Assembly: GCA_039180675.1 (NCBI GenBank) | Contig: JBCDDC010000004.1 | Span: forward strand, 62,001 to 126,000 | Length of the DNA: 64,000 nt | Origin: Thermohalobaculum sp039180675 | Lineage (GTDB): Bacteria; Pseudomonadota; Alphaproteobacteria; Rhodobacterales; Rhodobacteraceae | Direction: 5' to 3' | In this document: positions 34,339 to 43,119 of the stretch, in pieces | Layout: each line of letters starts with the position of its first letter | Position numbering within the stretch: position 1 is the stretch's first letter | The notes under the pieces: generated by a model | The model's database searches: none | What the model was told of the DNA's origin: nothing | What the model saw: the letters and a program-made list of their open reading frames with translations, nothing else | Translations under genes and position numbers: made by a program

Positions 34339-34970
34339 GCGAGGAGGCAGCCGATCCGATCGAGGCGCTGTTCGACGCACCGCCGATGGCCGAGCAGGAG
34401 CGGATGGTCGAAGCCATCCTGTTCGCCAGTGCCGAGCCCATGAGCCTCGCTCAGATTGAAGAACGACTGCCCCATGGCTCTGATCCGAAGGAAGCGCTGG
34501 AGCACCTGCGCAAGCGCTACGAGGGCAGGGGGGTCCGGGTTACCAAAGTAGGGACAGGCTGGGCGTTCCGCACGGCGCCGGATCTCGGCTTCCTCATGCG
34601 CCGCGACGCCGTGGAGACACGCAAGCTGTCGCGCGCCGCGATCGAGACGCTGGCGATCATCGCCTATCACCAGCCCGTGACGCGGGCCGAGATCGAGGAG
34701 ATCCGAGGCGTCAGCGTATCGCGTGGGACCGTCGATATGCTGCTGGAGCTGGAGTGGATCCGGCTTGGGCGCAGGCGCGAGAGCCCTGGGCGGCCTGTGA
34801 CCTTCGTGGTCACACAGGCGTTCCTCGATCACTTCGGCTTGGAGAGTGCGAAGGATCTGCCGGGCATCAAGGAATTGAGGGCCAGCGGCCTGCTCGAGAC
34901 GATGCCGCCGGGCGAGGCGGATGGCGAAGAGACGCCGCTCGAGGAGCCCGAAGACATGTTCTCTCCCTAG
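34335..34970 (+). CDS. scpB: Segregation and condensation protein B
   Basis: 211 aa from a GTG at 34335 in a GTGA overlap with scpA. It has the paired winged-helix ScpB fold: EQERMVEAILFASAEPMSLA, TRKLSRAAIETLAIIAYHQP and IRGVSVSRGTVDMLLE. ScpB dimerises and binds the ScpA linker in the SMC complex. The acidic tail after residue 185 is variable in the family. Confidence 0.95.
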   Translation: MSEEAADPIEALFDAPPMAEQERMVEAILFASAEPMSLAQIEERLPHGSDPKEALEHLRKRYEGRGVRVTKVGTGWAFRTAPDLGFLMRRDAVETRKLSRAAIETLAIIAYHQPVTRAEIEEIRGVSVSRGTVDMLLELEWIRLGRRRESPGRPVTFVVTQAFLDHFGLESAKDLPGIKELRASGLLETMPPGEADGEETPLEEPEDMFSP

Positions 34971-35046
34971 GAAGATCGGCCACGGGGCGTCTGATCCGGC
35001 GCCCACAGCCTCGATTTCGCAGGACGCGAAACTGAGGGTATCTCGT

Positions 35047-35161
35047 GCCGGGCTCTTGCCCGGCTCCGCTTAGCTCCCCCTGCTCAAAGGCGAGCCAAAC
35101 GGTGTCGGGCGTGCCGCCCGACGCGTCCTATCCCTTGGTTTCGCGTCCCGTAAAACCAAGG
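35047..35161. repeat. Three consecutive hairpins in the scpB-dcd gap
   Basis: Three inverted repeats sit in a 214-bp convergent gap. They are GCCGGGC/GCCCGGC (35047-35064), GTCGGGC/GCCCGAC (35104-35122) and CCTTGGTTT/AAACCAAGG (35133-35161). None has a long T-run. They may act together as transcription barriers between scpB and dcd. No gene was found in 34971-35184. Confidence 0.5.
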
Positions 35162-35184
35162 CTGAAGGCGCCCGGTCCGAAGGC

Positions 35185-36279
35185 TCAGGGCGCTTTGAAA
35201 TGTTTCGCAAGCTTCAGTGCCTGGCCCTGGTAGTTCGAGCCGATGTCGCGGCCGTAGAGGATCGCGGGCTCTACCGCCATGCGCTCATAGACCAGCCGCC
35301 CGACCATCTGGCCGTGTTCGAGGGCAAACGGCGCCTCGTGGCAGCGGACTTCGAGCACACCGCGCGAGCCCGAGCCGCCAGTCGAGGAATGGCCGAAGCC
35401 CGGATCGAAGAAGCCCGCGTAATGCACCCGGAACTCACCGGCAACGGCCATGTAGGGAACCATTTCGGCCGCCGTTCCCGGCGGCACCGAAACAGCCTCG
35501 CGGCTGACCAGGATGTAAAAGGCGCCGGGGTCGAGGATCACCCCGCCATGAGCCTGCGGGCGCACGGGCTCCCAGAAGGTATCTACGGGGTAGTGATCGA
35601 TCTTTGAGAGATCGATCAGCGGGCAGTTCTGCCGCGCCCGCCAGCCCACGATATCGAACTCGCCGGTGGGGGTCAGATCGACTGAGAACCCGAGCCCGCC
35701 ATCGATCAGCGCCTCGCGATTGACCAGCGGATCCCGCTCGTTCAGCGTCGTCAGTTCCTTATCCGTCAGGATCGAGCGGCCTCGGGTAAAGCGGATCTGA
35801 TTGAGCCGGATGCCCGGGCGAACCAGTACCGAGAAAGTCCTCGGGCTGATCTCGGCATAGAGCGGGCCTTGATAACCCGCCTCGATCCGGTCGAACTCGG
35901 CGGTTCGGTCGGCGATCAGCCGGGTGAAGAGATCGAGCCGCCCGGTCGAGCTCTTGGCGTTCGCCGTCGCGGAAATATCGGCGGGCAGGGCGAGACGCTC
36001 TTCCAACTCCACCAGGTAGACGCAGCCCCTTTCGAGCACTGCGCCATCGCTAAGATCCAGCTCATGCATCGCGAAAGTGTCGAGACGGGTGGCGACGGTC
36101 TGACCTTTGCCAGCGAGGAAGCTTGCCCGCACCCGCCAAGCCCGGGTTCCGAGCCGCAGATCGAGGCTCGCGGGCTGGATCTGCCCGCCGACCGGCTGTG
36201 TGTCGAACGCGATCTCGCCAGAGGAGAGCATCGCCTCGATATGCTGGGAGGCGAGGACGCCCTGATTCCGTTCCGTCAT
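35185..36279 (-). CDS. dcd: Long-form dCTP deaminase (duplicated dUTPase-like fold)
   Basis: 364 aa from the ATG at 36279. Two dUTPase-like halves are recognisable: NAKSSTGRLDLFTRLI near residue 110 and AGFFDPGFGHSSTGG near 310, in the same relative place. The common dCTP deaminase is about 190 aa, so this is the doubled alphaproteobacterial form. It converts dCTP to dUTP for dTMP synthesis. It ends in LKLAKHFKAP. Confidence 0.88.
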   Translation of the reverse strand: MTERNQGVLASQHIEAMLSSGEIAFDTQPVGGQIQPASLDLRLGTRAWRVRASFLAGKGQTVATRLDTFAMHELDLSDGAVLERGCVYLVELEERLALPADISATANAKSSTGRLDLFTRLIADRTAEFDRIEAGYQGPLYAEISPRTFSVLVRPGIRLNQIRFTRGRSILTDKELTTLNERDPLVNREALIDGGLGFSVDLTPTGEFDIVGWRARQNCPLIDLSKIDHYPVDTFWEPVRPQAHGGVILDPGAFYILVSREAVSVPPGTAAEMVPYMAVAGEFRVHYAGFFDPGFGHSSTGGSGSRGVLEVRCHEAPFALEHGQMVGRLVYERMAVEPAILYGRDIGSNYQGQALKLAKHFKAP

Positions 36280-36380
36280 TCCCTGCTCTTCCCCCGGGGA
36301 AACGGCCCCCTTGGCGCCCATCTTCAGGCCGCTGGAACCGCAAGACGCCAGCGACGGGGCCGCTGGCGTCTTGGTCTGAC

Positions 36381-36457
36381 TGGTCGGGCCGGCGAGATTC
36401 GAACTCACGACCTCTTGCGCCCCATGCAAGCGCGCTACCAGGCTGCGCCACGGCCCG
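36381..36457 (-). tRNA. tRNA-Pro (anticodon GGG)
   Basis: Minus-strand acceptor CGGGCCG pairs with CGGCCCG, followed by discriminator A and encoded CCA. The anticodon arm CTTGC-ATGGGGC-GCAAG reads GGG, and the T-loop GTTCGAATC is present. Total length 77 nt. It decodes CCC and CCU. Confidence 0.95.
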
Positions 36458-36522
36458 CCATGTCAGCGCGGGTAGCATGGGCTCGCGGCCCTTGTCCATG
36501 GAAAAGGCCGGGGGTCTTCGCC

Positions 36523-36774
36523 TCAGGCGGCCTCGATCTTTTCGCTGACCTCCCGACCCTCCGGTTTCGGGCGGAGTTCGGCAATGGTCTCCCGCGCGGT
36601 GCTGCGCAACTCGTTCCGGATAAGGCAGAGTTTGTGCCTCGTGGCCTCGTCGATCAGGGTCGCTTCATCCTGCAGGAGATCGTCGAGAAAACTCGCAATA
36701 TTCTGCATCGGAAACGCGAGCCGGTCGAGGACAAACCTGCCCGTCATTTGCTCGTCGGATTCCGGACGCGTCAT
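36523..36774 (-). CDS. Small hypothetical helical protein
   Basis: 83 aa from the ATG at 36774, preceded by AAGGAG. It is highly charged and predicted helical, with LDRLAFPMQNIASFLDDLLQ then IDEATRHKLCLIRNELRS. No known domain. It lies downstream of an AT-rich segment carrying the inverted repeat AATTCGC/GCGAATT at 36853-36874, a possible operator. A real gene by codon pattern and start site; function unknown. Confidence 0.5.
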   Translation of the reverse strand: MTRPESDEQMTGRFVLDRLAFPMQNIASFLDDLLQDEATLIDEATRHKLCLIRNELRSTARETIAELRPKPEGREVSEKIEAA

Positions 36775-36931
36775 GCAGGTCGACTCCTTCTGCAGCCTTG
36801 CATAGCCACGAGAGAACGCCGAAAGTCTGAACGAATTCTAAAATATTCTGCAAATTCGCGACGAATTGCGAATTATACTCGCTGTAGAGCAAGATTACGG
36901 AAAATAATCAACCTTGGCGGGTGCGCGAGGC

Positions 36932-37405
36932 CTAGTTCTGCTCCAACCGGTCGAGGAGTTTTTCGAGCCGTAGGATTGATTCCTGCACCCTTTCCGGGGT
37001 GATCGGGTCGCCTTTATCGGCCGCATCGACCTTTTTCTTCAACTCAGCCAGGCGTTCGGCCACCTCGCCGGGGGTCACCTCGATCGAGTCCGTTCCGGCC
37101 CCGCGCGCGATGACAGCCTTGATACCCCGGTCGCGCAGCACTTTCTGCACGCCCTTGATCGTCAGCCCGTCATCGTAGAGGAGGGCACGGATCCCGCGCA
37201 GCAGGGCGACATGGTCGGGGCGGTAAAGCCTGCGCCCGCCACCGCGCTTCAGAGGGCGGATCTGAGTAAACCGGGTCTCCCAGAAGCGCAGGACGTGCTG
37301 GGGCAGGTCAAGTTCGTCCGAAACCTCAGAAATCGTGCGGAAAGCCTCGGGAGACTTGACCGTTTTCTGGGCGGATTTCGCCGATTTCCTGACCTTGTCG
37401 GCCAT
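36932..37405 (-). CDS. MerR-family transcriptional regulator
   Basis: 157 aa from the ATG at 37405. The MerR helix-turn-helix reads TISEVSDELDLPQHVLRFWE near residue 24, and the wing carries GGGRRLYRPDHV. The C-terminal part is a Lys/Glu-rich coiled coil with no metal-binding cysteines. Its ATG overlaps the ihfA stop (TGATG). This regulator-ihfA pairing is conserved in the Rhodobacterales. The inducer is unknown. Confidence 0.9.
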   Translation of the reverse strand: MADKVRKSAKSAQKTVKSPEAFRTISEVSDELDLPQHVLRFWETRFTQIRPLKRGGGRRLYRPDHVALLRGIRALLYDDGLTIKGVQKVLRDRGIKAVIARGAGTDSIEVTPGEVAERLAELKKKVDAADKGDPITPERVQESILRLEKLLDRLEQN

Positions 37406-37707
37406 CAGCCAGTCGCTCCAGTGTTCACGCGTTCCTTCATGATATGAGACGGGCGGAACACCAGAACCCGTCGCGGATCGATCGGAACTTCCTCGCCGGT
37501 TTTCGGGTTACGCCCGACCCGCGCGCCCTTGTCGCGCAGCGCGAATGTCCCGAACGAAGAGATCTTTACATTGTCCCCTGAAACCAGCGCCTGGGCGATG
37601 CGGTCGAGGATGCTTTCGACCAGTTCCGCGGACTCGTTACGCGACAAACCGATTTCCCGGTAGACGGCCTCGCTCAGGTCAGAGCGGGTCAGTGTTTTGC
37701 CGGTCAT
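37405..37707 (-). CDS. ihfA: Integration host factor subunit alpha
   Basis: 100 aa from the ATG at 37707. The DNA-binding arm carries GRNPKTGEEVPIDPRRVLVF, and the N-terminal helices begin LTRSDLSEAVYREIG. IHF bends DNA as an alpha-beta dimer and shapes promoters and recombination sites. It follows fabH by 141 bp on the same strand. Length is exact for the family. Confidence 0.96.
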   Translation of the reverse strand: MTGKTLTRSDLSEAVYREIGLSRNESAELVESILDRIAQALVSGDNVKISSFGTFALRDKGARVGRNPKTGEEVPIDPRRVLVFRPSHIMKERVNTGATG

Positions 37708-37848
37708 GAAAGACCTCTCCCTTCGAACCACTTATTGAGCAGGGTTGTTCCCCCTTAAATTGAATGTAACGGCGGATGGGAAAACGAGTCAACTTCAATG
37801 GCTTGCAGGAACAAGCGAAAGCAGCGGATTGATTGCGGAGGCGCTAAG

Positions 37849-38826
37849 TTACCAGCGAATAAGAGCTGATCCCCATGCCAGGCCGCCGCCAATGCCCTCC
37901 ATAAGCAGCAAATGTCCCGGTTTGATACGGCCGTCGGCAACGGCGATCGAGAGCGCCAGCGGGATCGAAGCGGCAGAGGTGTTGCCATGGTCCTGCACGG
38001 TCACGACAACCCGTTCCATGGGAATACCGCCGCGTTTTGCGGTGCCCTCGATGATGCGCAGATTGGCCTGGTGCGGCACCATCCAGTCGATATCGCTTCC
38101 CTCGACGCCGACCTTTTCCATCACCTCATCGGCGACGGCGGCGAGCTTATGGACCGCGTGGCGGAAGACCTCCTTGCCGAGCATTTTTACATGGCCGGTG
38201 GTCTGGGTCTCCGACGGCCCGCCATCGACGAAGAGGATTTCGTTATGAGCACCGTCTGAGTGCAGGCACGTCCCCAGAATCCCTCGATCCGACACCGCGC
38301 CAGTGCCGGTCTTTGCGTCCAGGATCACGGCGCCCGCCCCGTCGCCGAAGAGGACGCAGGTCGCCCGGTCCTCCCAGTCCAGGATCCGGCTGAAGGTCTC
38401 CGCGCCGATCACCATGACCCGTTTCGCCATGCCCGACAGGATCAACCCGTTGGCGTTGGCAAGTGCGTACATGAAGCCCGCGCAGACCGCCTGTATGTCG
38501 AAGGCGAAGCCGTTCTTCATGCCTATGGCGTGTTGCACCCGCGTGGCGGTCGAGGGAAAGGTCTGGTCAGGGGTCGTGGTCGCGATGACCAGCGCGTCGA
38601 GCGTGTCGGCCGAAATCCCAGCGTTCTCAAGTGCGCGCTCGGCCGCGCGGATCGCAAGATCCGATGTCATCTCGCCATCAGCCGCGATATGGCGCTGTTT
38701 GATGCCCGAGCGGGCCTGGATCCACTCGTCCGAGGTCTCCACCATCTCGGAGAGCTCGTCATTCGTCATCACACGCTCGGGCAGATAGTGGCCGCAACCG
38801 ATGGCCTCAGCCCGGATAACGTTCAT
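37849..38826 (-). CDS. fabH: 3-oxoacyl-ACP synthase III
   Basis: 325 aa. The Cys-His-Asn triad is visible as QAVCAGF (Cys near 115), WMVPHQANLR and VQDHGNTSAASIP. FabH starts fatty-acid synthesis by condensing acetyl-CoA or a branched starter with malonyl-ACP. It overlaps plsX by 4 bp (ATGA). The yceD-rpmF-plsX-fabH order is standard. Confidence 0.97.
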   Translation of the reverse strand: MNVIRAEAIGCGHYLPERVMTNDELSEMVETSDEWIQARSGIKQRHIAADGEMTSDLAIRAAERALENAGISADTLDALVIATTTPDQTFPSTATRVQHAIGMKNGFAFDIQAVCAGFMYALANANGLILSGMAKRVMVIGAETFSRILDWEDRATCVLFGDGAGAVILDAKTGTGAVSDRGILGTCLHSDGAHNEILFVDGGPSETQTTGHVKMLGKEVFRHAVHKLAAVADEVMEKVGVEGSDIDWMVPHQANLRIIEGTAKRGGIPMERVVVTVQDHGNTSAASIPLALSIAVADGRIKPGHLLLMEGIGGGLAWGSALIRW

Positions 38827-39905
38827 TCCGCTTGCCCCTCTGGCCCATTGCTCGCTGGGCCACTCTTGTCCGCTATGTCGAGCTTGGCAAGCTGTGACGC
38901 AAGATGTTCTGGGAATTTGCGCTCGGCGAGGCGTGCGGCAAGAAGCAGCGCCGTGGAAAAGCCCAGGGCGTCGGAATCTCCATGGCTTTTCACGACGGAG
39001 CCGCCAAGGCCGAGGAAGACGCCGCCGTTCACCCTGCGCGGATCGATCCGCTTACGCAGGCGAGAGAGCGAGGTCAGCGCGAAGATATAGGCAAAGCGGG
39101 AGAGCCAGGTGTGCTTGTAGGCGCGCTTAAGCGCCTCGCGGATGAAACGGGCGGTCGCCTCGCCGGTTTTCAGCGCGACATTGCCCGTGAAACCGTCTGT
39201 GACGATCACATCGACCTCTCCGGTCGGGATATGCGTGCCCTCGACAAAGCCCAGATAGGTGAAGCCGGATTCGGGCCGTTTGGCCAGCGCCTCGATCCGG
39301 GTCGCCGCCTCGTGCAGTACTGCAGGCCCCTTGCGGGACTCGGTGCCGATGTTCAGAAGCCCGACGCGCGGGTTCTCGATGCCGAGCGAGGTGCGGGCAT
39401 ATTCGGCGCCCATCACCGCATACTGCATCAGGTTATCGACATCGGCGCTGATATCGGCGCCCATGTCCAGCATTGTCGTGTAACCGATTGGGTGATCTGA
39501 AGGCCAGTGGATCGCAATGGCAGGGCGGTCTACCCCGGGGGCTTTGCGCAGGATAAGGACCGACATGGCGAGGAGCGCGCCGGTATTCCCGGCCGAGACC
39601 GCGACCGATGCGTCACCTGCCGCGACCGATTTGAGCGCGTGCCACATCGAGCTTTGCTTGCCGGTGCGCAGCGCCTCGGTCGGCTGCATGCTCATCTCGA
39701 CCCGGTCTGGGGCGTGCTGGATCTCGATCTTGCTCGCGATCTGCGGCCGGCGCTTGAGATGACGCTTCAGGACCTTCTCGTCACCATGGAGGAGGAATTT
39801 CAGGCGTGGCTCGTCTTCTAGCGCTCGTGCGATCCCTTCGATCACGGGGGCGGGCCCGCGATCTCCGCCCATTGCATCAACTGAAAGGATTAGCTGCCGG
39901 CTCAT
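38823..39905 (-). CDS. plsX: Phosphate acyltransferase PlsX
   Basis: 360 aa. The first strand carries the family start VDAMGGDRGPAPVIEGIARA, and KAPGVDRPAIAI and VSAGNTGALLAMSVL follow. PlsX converts acyl-ACP to acyl-phosphate for phospholipid synthesis. The stop overlaps the fabH start. The final 20 residues (AKLDIADKSGPASNGP) are a variable tail. Confidence 0.96.
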   Translation of the reverse strand: MSRQLILSVDAMGGDRGPAPVIEGIARALEDEPRLKFLLHGDEKVLKRHLKRRPQIASKIEIQHAPDRVEMSMQPTEALRTGKQSSMWHALKSVAAGDASVAVSAGNTGALLAMSVLILRKAPGVDRPAIAIHWPSDHPIGYTTMLDMGADISADVDNLMQYAVMGAEYARTSLGIENPRVGLLNIGTESRKGPAVLHEAATRIEALAKRPESGFTYLGFVEGTHIPTGEVDVIVTDGFTGNVALKTGEATARFIREALKRAYKHTWLSRFAYIFALTSLSRLRKRIDPRRVNGGVFLGLGGSVVKSHGDSDALGFSTALLLAARLAERKFPEHLASQLAKLDIADKSGPASNGPEGQAE

Positions 39906-39960
39906 ATCGCCCTATCCAGGTCTTCGGGACCTGCGCGCGCGGGCGCCCCGCGCATGGGCG

Positions 39961-40167
39961 TCACGCCGCGTCGTCTTCGAGATCGATCTCGTCAGCCTGG
40001 ACCACGACTTCCCGGTCACGATAGTAGCCGCAGGAGCCACATACGTGGTGAGGCAACTTAAGCTCGCCGCAATTCGGGCACTCGTTCGATGCGACCGCCT
40101 TGAGCGCATCGTGTGACCGGCGCATGTTGCGCTTCGAACGGGTGACGCGGTTCTGTTGAACGGCCAT
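39961..40167 (-). CDS. rpmF: 50S ribosomal protein L32
   Basis: 68 aa from the ATG at 40167. The zinc ribbon CPNCGELKLPHHVCGSCGYY, with two CxxC pairs, is intact. The N-terminus MAVQQNRVTRSKRNMRRSHD is typical of L32. It lies 55 bp upstream of plsX and downstream of yceD. Confidence 0.97.
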   Translation of the reverse strand: MAVQQNRVTRSKRNMRRSHDALKAVASNECPNCGELKLPHHVCGSCGYYRDREVVVQADEIDLEDDAA

Positions 40168-40395
40168 ATCATCATCCTCAAAGTCTGTACCCGGTCTCTG
40201 CCAGGCCGGGCGGGCCATATGCCGCGCCGCTTTCGAATTCGGAGACGCGGAAAATACTCGGATTTGCCTGCGGGGCAAGAGGTTTTTGGTGCTACACCTG
40301 TTTTGCTCGGCCCGATCTGCAATGGATCAGCGTCGCTTCGCCTCTGGCATCGGGTTGCGAAGGGTGCAGCGTGAAGCCTGCCACCTCTCGCCGGG

Positions 40396-40971
40396 TCAGT
40401 TCTCTCCCTTCAGCTTCGATCTGAGTGCGGCCAGTTTTGCGAAGGGGCGCGCGTCCTCGTCCGTCATCGGCGCAACGCCCGGTTCCGTGAAGGCCGAGGT
40501 CTCAAGCTTGGCACCATCGGCGCGGGGATAGGGGTCGAGTGCAAGCGCCAGGCCCTCAAGCATCACGGCGGCCAGATCGATCCGGGGTCCGATCGGCTCC
40601 GGCCCATCGTTCTCGTCCTCGGCATCAACCAGGATCTCCGTTGCCTCCGCCATCGAAGCTTCGGGGATGAAGCGGCGGAGCACGTCTTCCTCGATGTACT
40701 GGGTAACTGGGGCGAGCGTGACGACGCAATCCTGCACGGTGATTGCGGTAAGGCGTCCTTTCAGGCTCCAGCCCGACTCCTGCCAGGGGGAAATCGAGCC
40801 CTCGAAGCGCGCCTCGCGGATCTCACGGATGCGCATGAAACGGGCGGCTGTGCTGCAGTCATCCGCGCTCAGCGAAAAATCGAAAGCGGTATCGGCGTCG
40901 CGCGTCAACTCCGCCAATTCCAGCGGGTGGCTGGGCGGTGTGACGCTCTTGGTGTCAGCGGTCTCGGTCAT
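40396..40971 (-). CDS. DUF177 / YceD family protein
   Basis: 191 aa from the ATG at 40971. The recognisable YceD core is around ISPWQESGWSLKGRLTAITVQDCVVTLAPV split by the conserved Cys of QDCVVT. It carries an acidic tail and sits just upstream of rpmF, its normal neighbour. Members are needed for 23S rRNA accumulation in some bacteria and plants. The 228-bp gap to rpmF probably contains a promoter. Confidence 0.85.
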   Translation of the reverse strand: MTETADTKSVTPPSHPLELAELTRDADTAFDFSLSADDCSTAARFMRIREIREARFEGSISPWQESGWSLKGRLTAITVQDCVVTLAPVTQYIEEDVLRRFIPEASMAEATEILVDAEDENDGPEPIGPRIDLAAVMLEGLALALDPYPRADGAKLETSAFTEPGVAPMTDEDARPFAKLAALRSKLKGEN

Positions 40972-41082
40972 GGCTGTCTTTGTGGCCGTCTTCGTGCCTC
41001 GGGCGGCGGCAAATCCGTCGCTGTCTTGAACTTAATCCCTTTGCGCGCTAAGCGAAAGAACCTTGGCAATCCGGAGGCAGCG

Positions 41083-41526
41083 ATGTTGAGGCTTGGCAGT
41101 TTAAGCGTGATCACCGCGGCTTGTTTCGTGCTGATGGCATGCGAAAGCCGGATCAGCAATCATGGTTTCGCACCTGAGCAGGAAATCCTGGAGACGGTTC
41201 AGGCGGGCAGCGACACCCGCGGCTCGGTGCGCCGCAAGGTCGGCCGGCCCTCATCGACCGGCGTCTTCACCGACAAGGGCTGGTACTACATCGCGACCAC
41301 GATCGAGCGGGACATGTACAAAGAGCCCAAGGTGATCGACCGGCGGATCGTCGCCATCACCTTCGATGACAACGATGTGGTCGCGTCGGTCGATCAGTAC
41401 GGTCTCGAGGACGGGCGGATCGTGGATCTGCAGACCCGGACAACCCCGACGGCGGGCCGCGAGCTCACGATCCTCGAACAGGCGCTTGGCAATATCGGGC
41501 TCGATGCGGCCACCGTGTTCGAATAA
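41083..41526 (+). CDS. bamE: BamE-like outer-membrane assembly lipoprotein
   Basis: 147 aa from the ATG at 41083 behind GGAGGCAG. Lipobox LMAC lies near residue 20, giving a lipidated Cys20. The SmpA/BamE fold is suggested by GSVRRKVGRPSSTGVF and WYYIATTIERD, with the R-x-V-x-x-x-x-G-x-P element. BamE assists BamD in beta-barrel assembly. It is transcribed away from the yceD operon. Confidence 0.88.
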   Translation: MLRLGSLSVITAACFVLMACESRISNHGFAPEQEILETVQAGSDTRGSVRRKVGRPSSTGVFTDKGWYYIATTIERDMYKEPKVIDRRIVAITFDDNDVVASVDQYGLEDGRIVDLQTRTTPTAGRELTILEQALGNIGLDAATVFE

Positions 41527-41570
41527 CACCCGCCGCAGGCCCCCACATCGATCGTTGATAGTCGTGCCAC

Positions 41571-42785
41571 TCAGACGGTGATCACGCGCTTGCGGATCAG
41601 CCAGAGCAGGCAGAGCGCGGCGAGCCCCACACCTGGCAGGACCGCGATGTTCACCGCATGCCAGCCGATCCCTGTCAGAAGCGCGCCCGAACTGAACGAC
41701 GCGATCGTGACGGTGCCGAAGACGAGGAAGTCGTTCACCCCCTGAACGCGGGAGCGCTCCTCCGGCCGGTGCGCGCCGGTCAGCATGGTCGTCGCGCCGA
41801 TGAAGCCGAAATTCCAGCCGACGCCCAGCAGCATGAGGGCCGCGTAGAAATTGGCGATCTCGATCCCGGCGAGACCGATGGCTGCCGCCGAGGCGAGCGC
41901 CGCGAGCCCAGTCAGGATGATACGTGGCGCGCCGAACCGCGCGATCAGCGGGCCGGTGAAGAAGCTCGGAATATACATTGCCAGCACATGGGCGCGGACC
42001 ACATCTGCCGCATCCGCCGTGACAAACCCGCAGATCACCATGGCCAGCGGGGTCGAGGTCATGACGAGGTTCATCAGCGCATAGGTCAGCATGGCGCAGA
42101 GCATGGCGACCGGGACGCGCCGGTCTGCCAGGATCTCCCGCCAGGGCCGACCTGCGCGGCTCCCGCGCACCGGGCGGGGCTGCGGTGGAATATCGAGGAA
42201 GAGAAGCGGCAGCGCGCCCAGCAGGTTGAGCGCGATAAGGAAAAGATAGGCGCCCGCATAGGGCACAGGCTCCAGCATCCCGCCAAAAAACTTCACAAGC
42301 TCCGGTCCGAGGAGCGCCGCGCCGAGCCCGCCCGCCATGACCCAGGAAATCGCCTTTGGTCGAAACGCCTCGGATGCGAGGTCGGCAGCCGCAAAACGAT
42401 AGAAGTTATGCGCGGCCATGTAGATGCCGGTCATCAGGGAGGCCGCTAGGAGGAGCGCAAAGCTTTCGATCAGAAGCGCATGGCAGGCGAGCGCACCGCC
42501 GCCCGCGCCTGCGATGGCGCCGATCAGAAACCCCGTCCTCCGGCCAAAGCGGCCCATGACCCAGGAGATCACCGGGGCCGCGCACATGGACCCGAGCACA
42601 ATCATCGAGATCGGCAGGGTGGCGAAGGCCGGATTACCGGCGAGATGATTGCCCGCAAGACCGCCGAGGATGAAATGAACCGGCAATTGGGCGCCGAGCA
42701 CCGCCTGCGCCCAGATCAGGATCGTGACCGCGCGCTTGGCGCGGCTGTCGTCACTGAGGGCGGGAGGCAAGTCGATCGCGGTCAT
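41571..42785 (-). CDS. MFS transporter
   Basis: 404 aa from the ATG at 42785 with about 12 hydrophobic helices. The loop after helix 2 carries the partial MFS motif A-like VMGRFGRRTGFLIGAIAG. The middle loop (PQPRPVRGSRAGRPW) is basic and short. Relatives are annotated as general drug or metabolite exporters, and no substrate is implied here. Its promoter region contains the inverted repeat GCCGGCAGG/CCTGCCGGC at 42805-42837. Confidence 0.87.
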   Translation of the reverse strand: MTAIDLPPALSDDSRAKRAVTILIWAQAVLGAQLPVHFILGGLAGNHLAGNPAFATLPISMIVLGSMCAAPVISWVMGRFGRRTGFLIGAIAGAGGGALACHALLIESFALLLAASLMTGIYMAAHNFYRFAAADLASEAFRPKAISWVMAGGLGAALLGPELVKFFGGMLEPVPYAGAYLFLIALNLLGALPLLFLDIPPQPRPVRGSRAGRPWREILADRRVPVAMLCAMLTYALMNLVMTSTPLAMVICGFVTADAADVVRAHVLAMYIPSFFTGPLIARFGAPRIILTGLAALASAAAIGLAGIEIANFYAALMLLGVGWNFGFIGATTMLTGAHRPEERSRVQGVNDFLVFGTVTIASFSSGALLTGIGWHAVNIAVLPGVGLAALCLLWLIRKRVITV

Positions 42786-42915
42786 CGTTGCAGCATATGG
42801 AGGAGCCGGCAGGGACGCAACGCGCGAGCCTGCCGGCGGGTTGCAAGCATGATGTGATACGTGCGGGGGACCGAATGCCGTCGCGCGGATATGCATATTT
42901 TGGCTGGGCCCGCGC

Positions 42916-42960
42916 CCAGCGTGCGCCCTGCGGCCGCACGACTGCCCGCCCGCCCAGCCA
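42916..42960 (+). repeat. GC-rich hairpin repeat, copy A
   Basis: A 45-bp element beginning CCAGCGTGCG and ending in ACTGCCCGCCCGCCCAGCCA. It matches copy C at 39 of 45 positions. The interior forms a stem CGTGCG/CGCACG. It lies in the MFS-purF gap. Confidence 0.8.
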
Positions 42961-43062
42961 CGCGTGGCCTGGCATTAGAGCGCGGATGCGGGAAGACTGG
43001 GGATCTGGAACGCGCGGCGTTGGTCGTTTTTCTGGGAATTTTGCTTAAAGATCTGTTGCGAA

Positions 43063-43118
43063 TGGCCGGGCGGGCGGGCAGCCGTGGCCCCGCAGGGGTC
43101 ACGCTGGATGCCCCGGCC
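43063..43118 (-). repeat. GC-rich hairpin repeat, copy B (inverted)
   Basis: The reverse complement of copies A and C. Its 45-bp core (43063-43107) matches copy C at 42 of 45 positions, and the match continues for about 11 bp beyond. It ends 1 bp before the purF stop region, so it may also serve as the purF 3' hairpin. Confidence 0.85.
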
Positions 43119-43119
43119 T

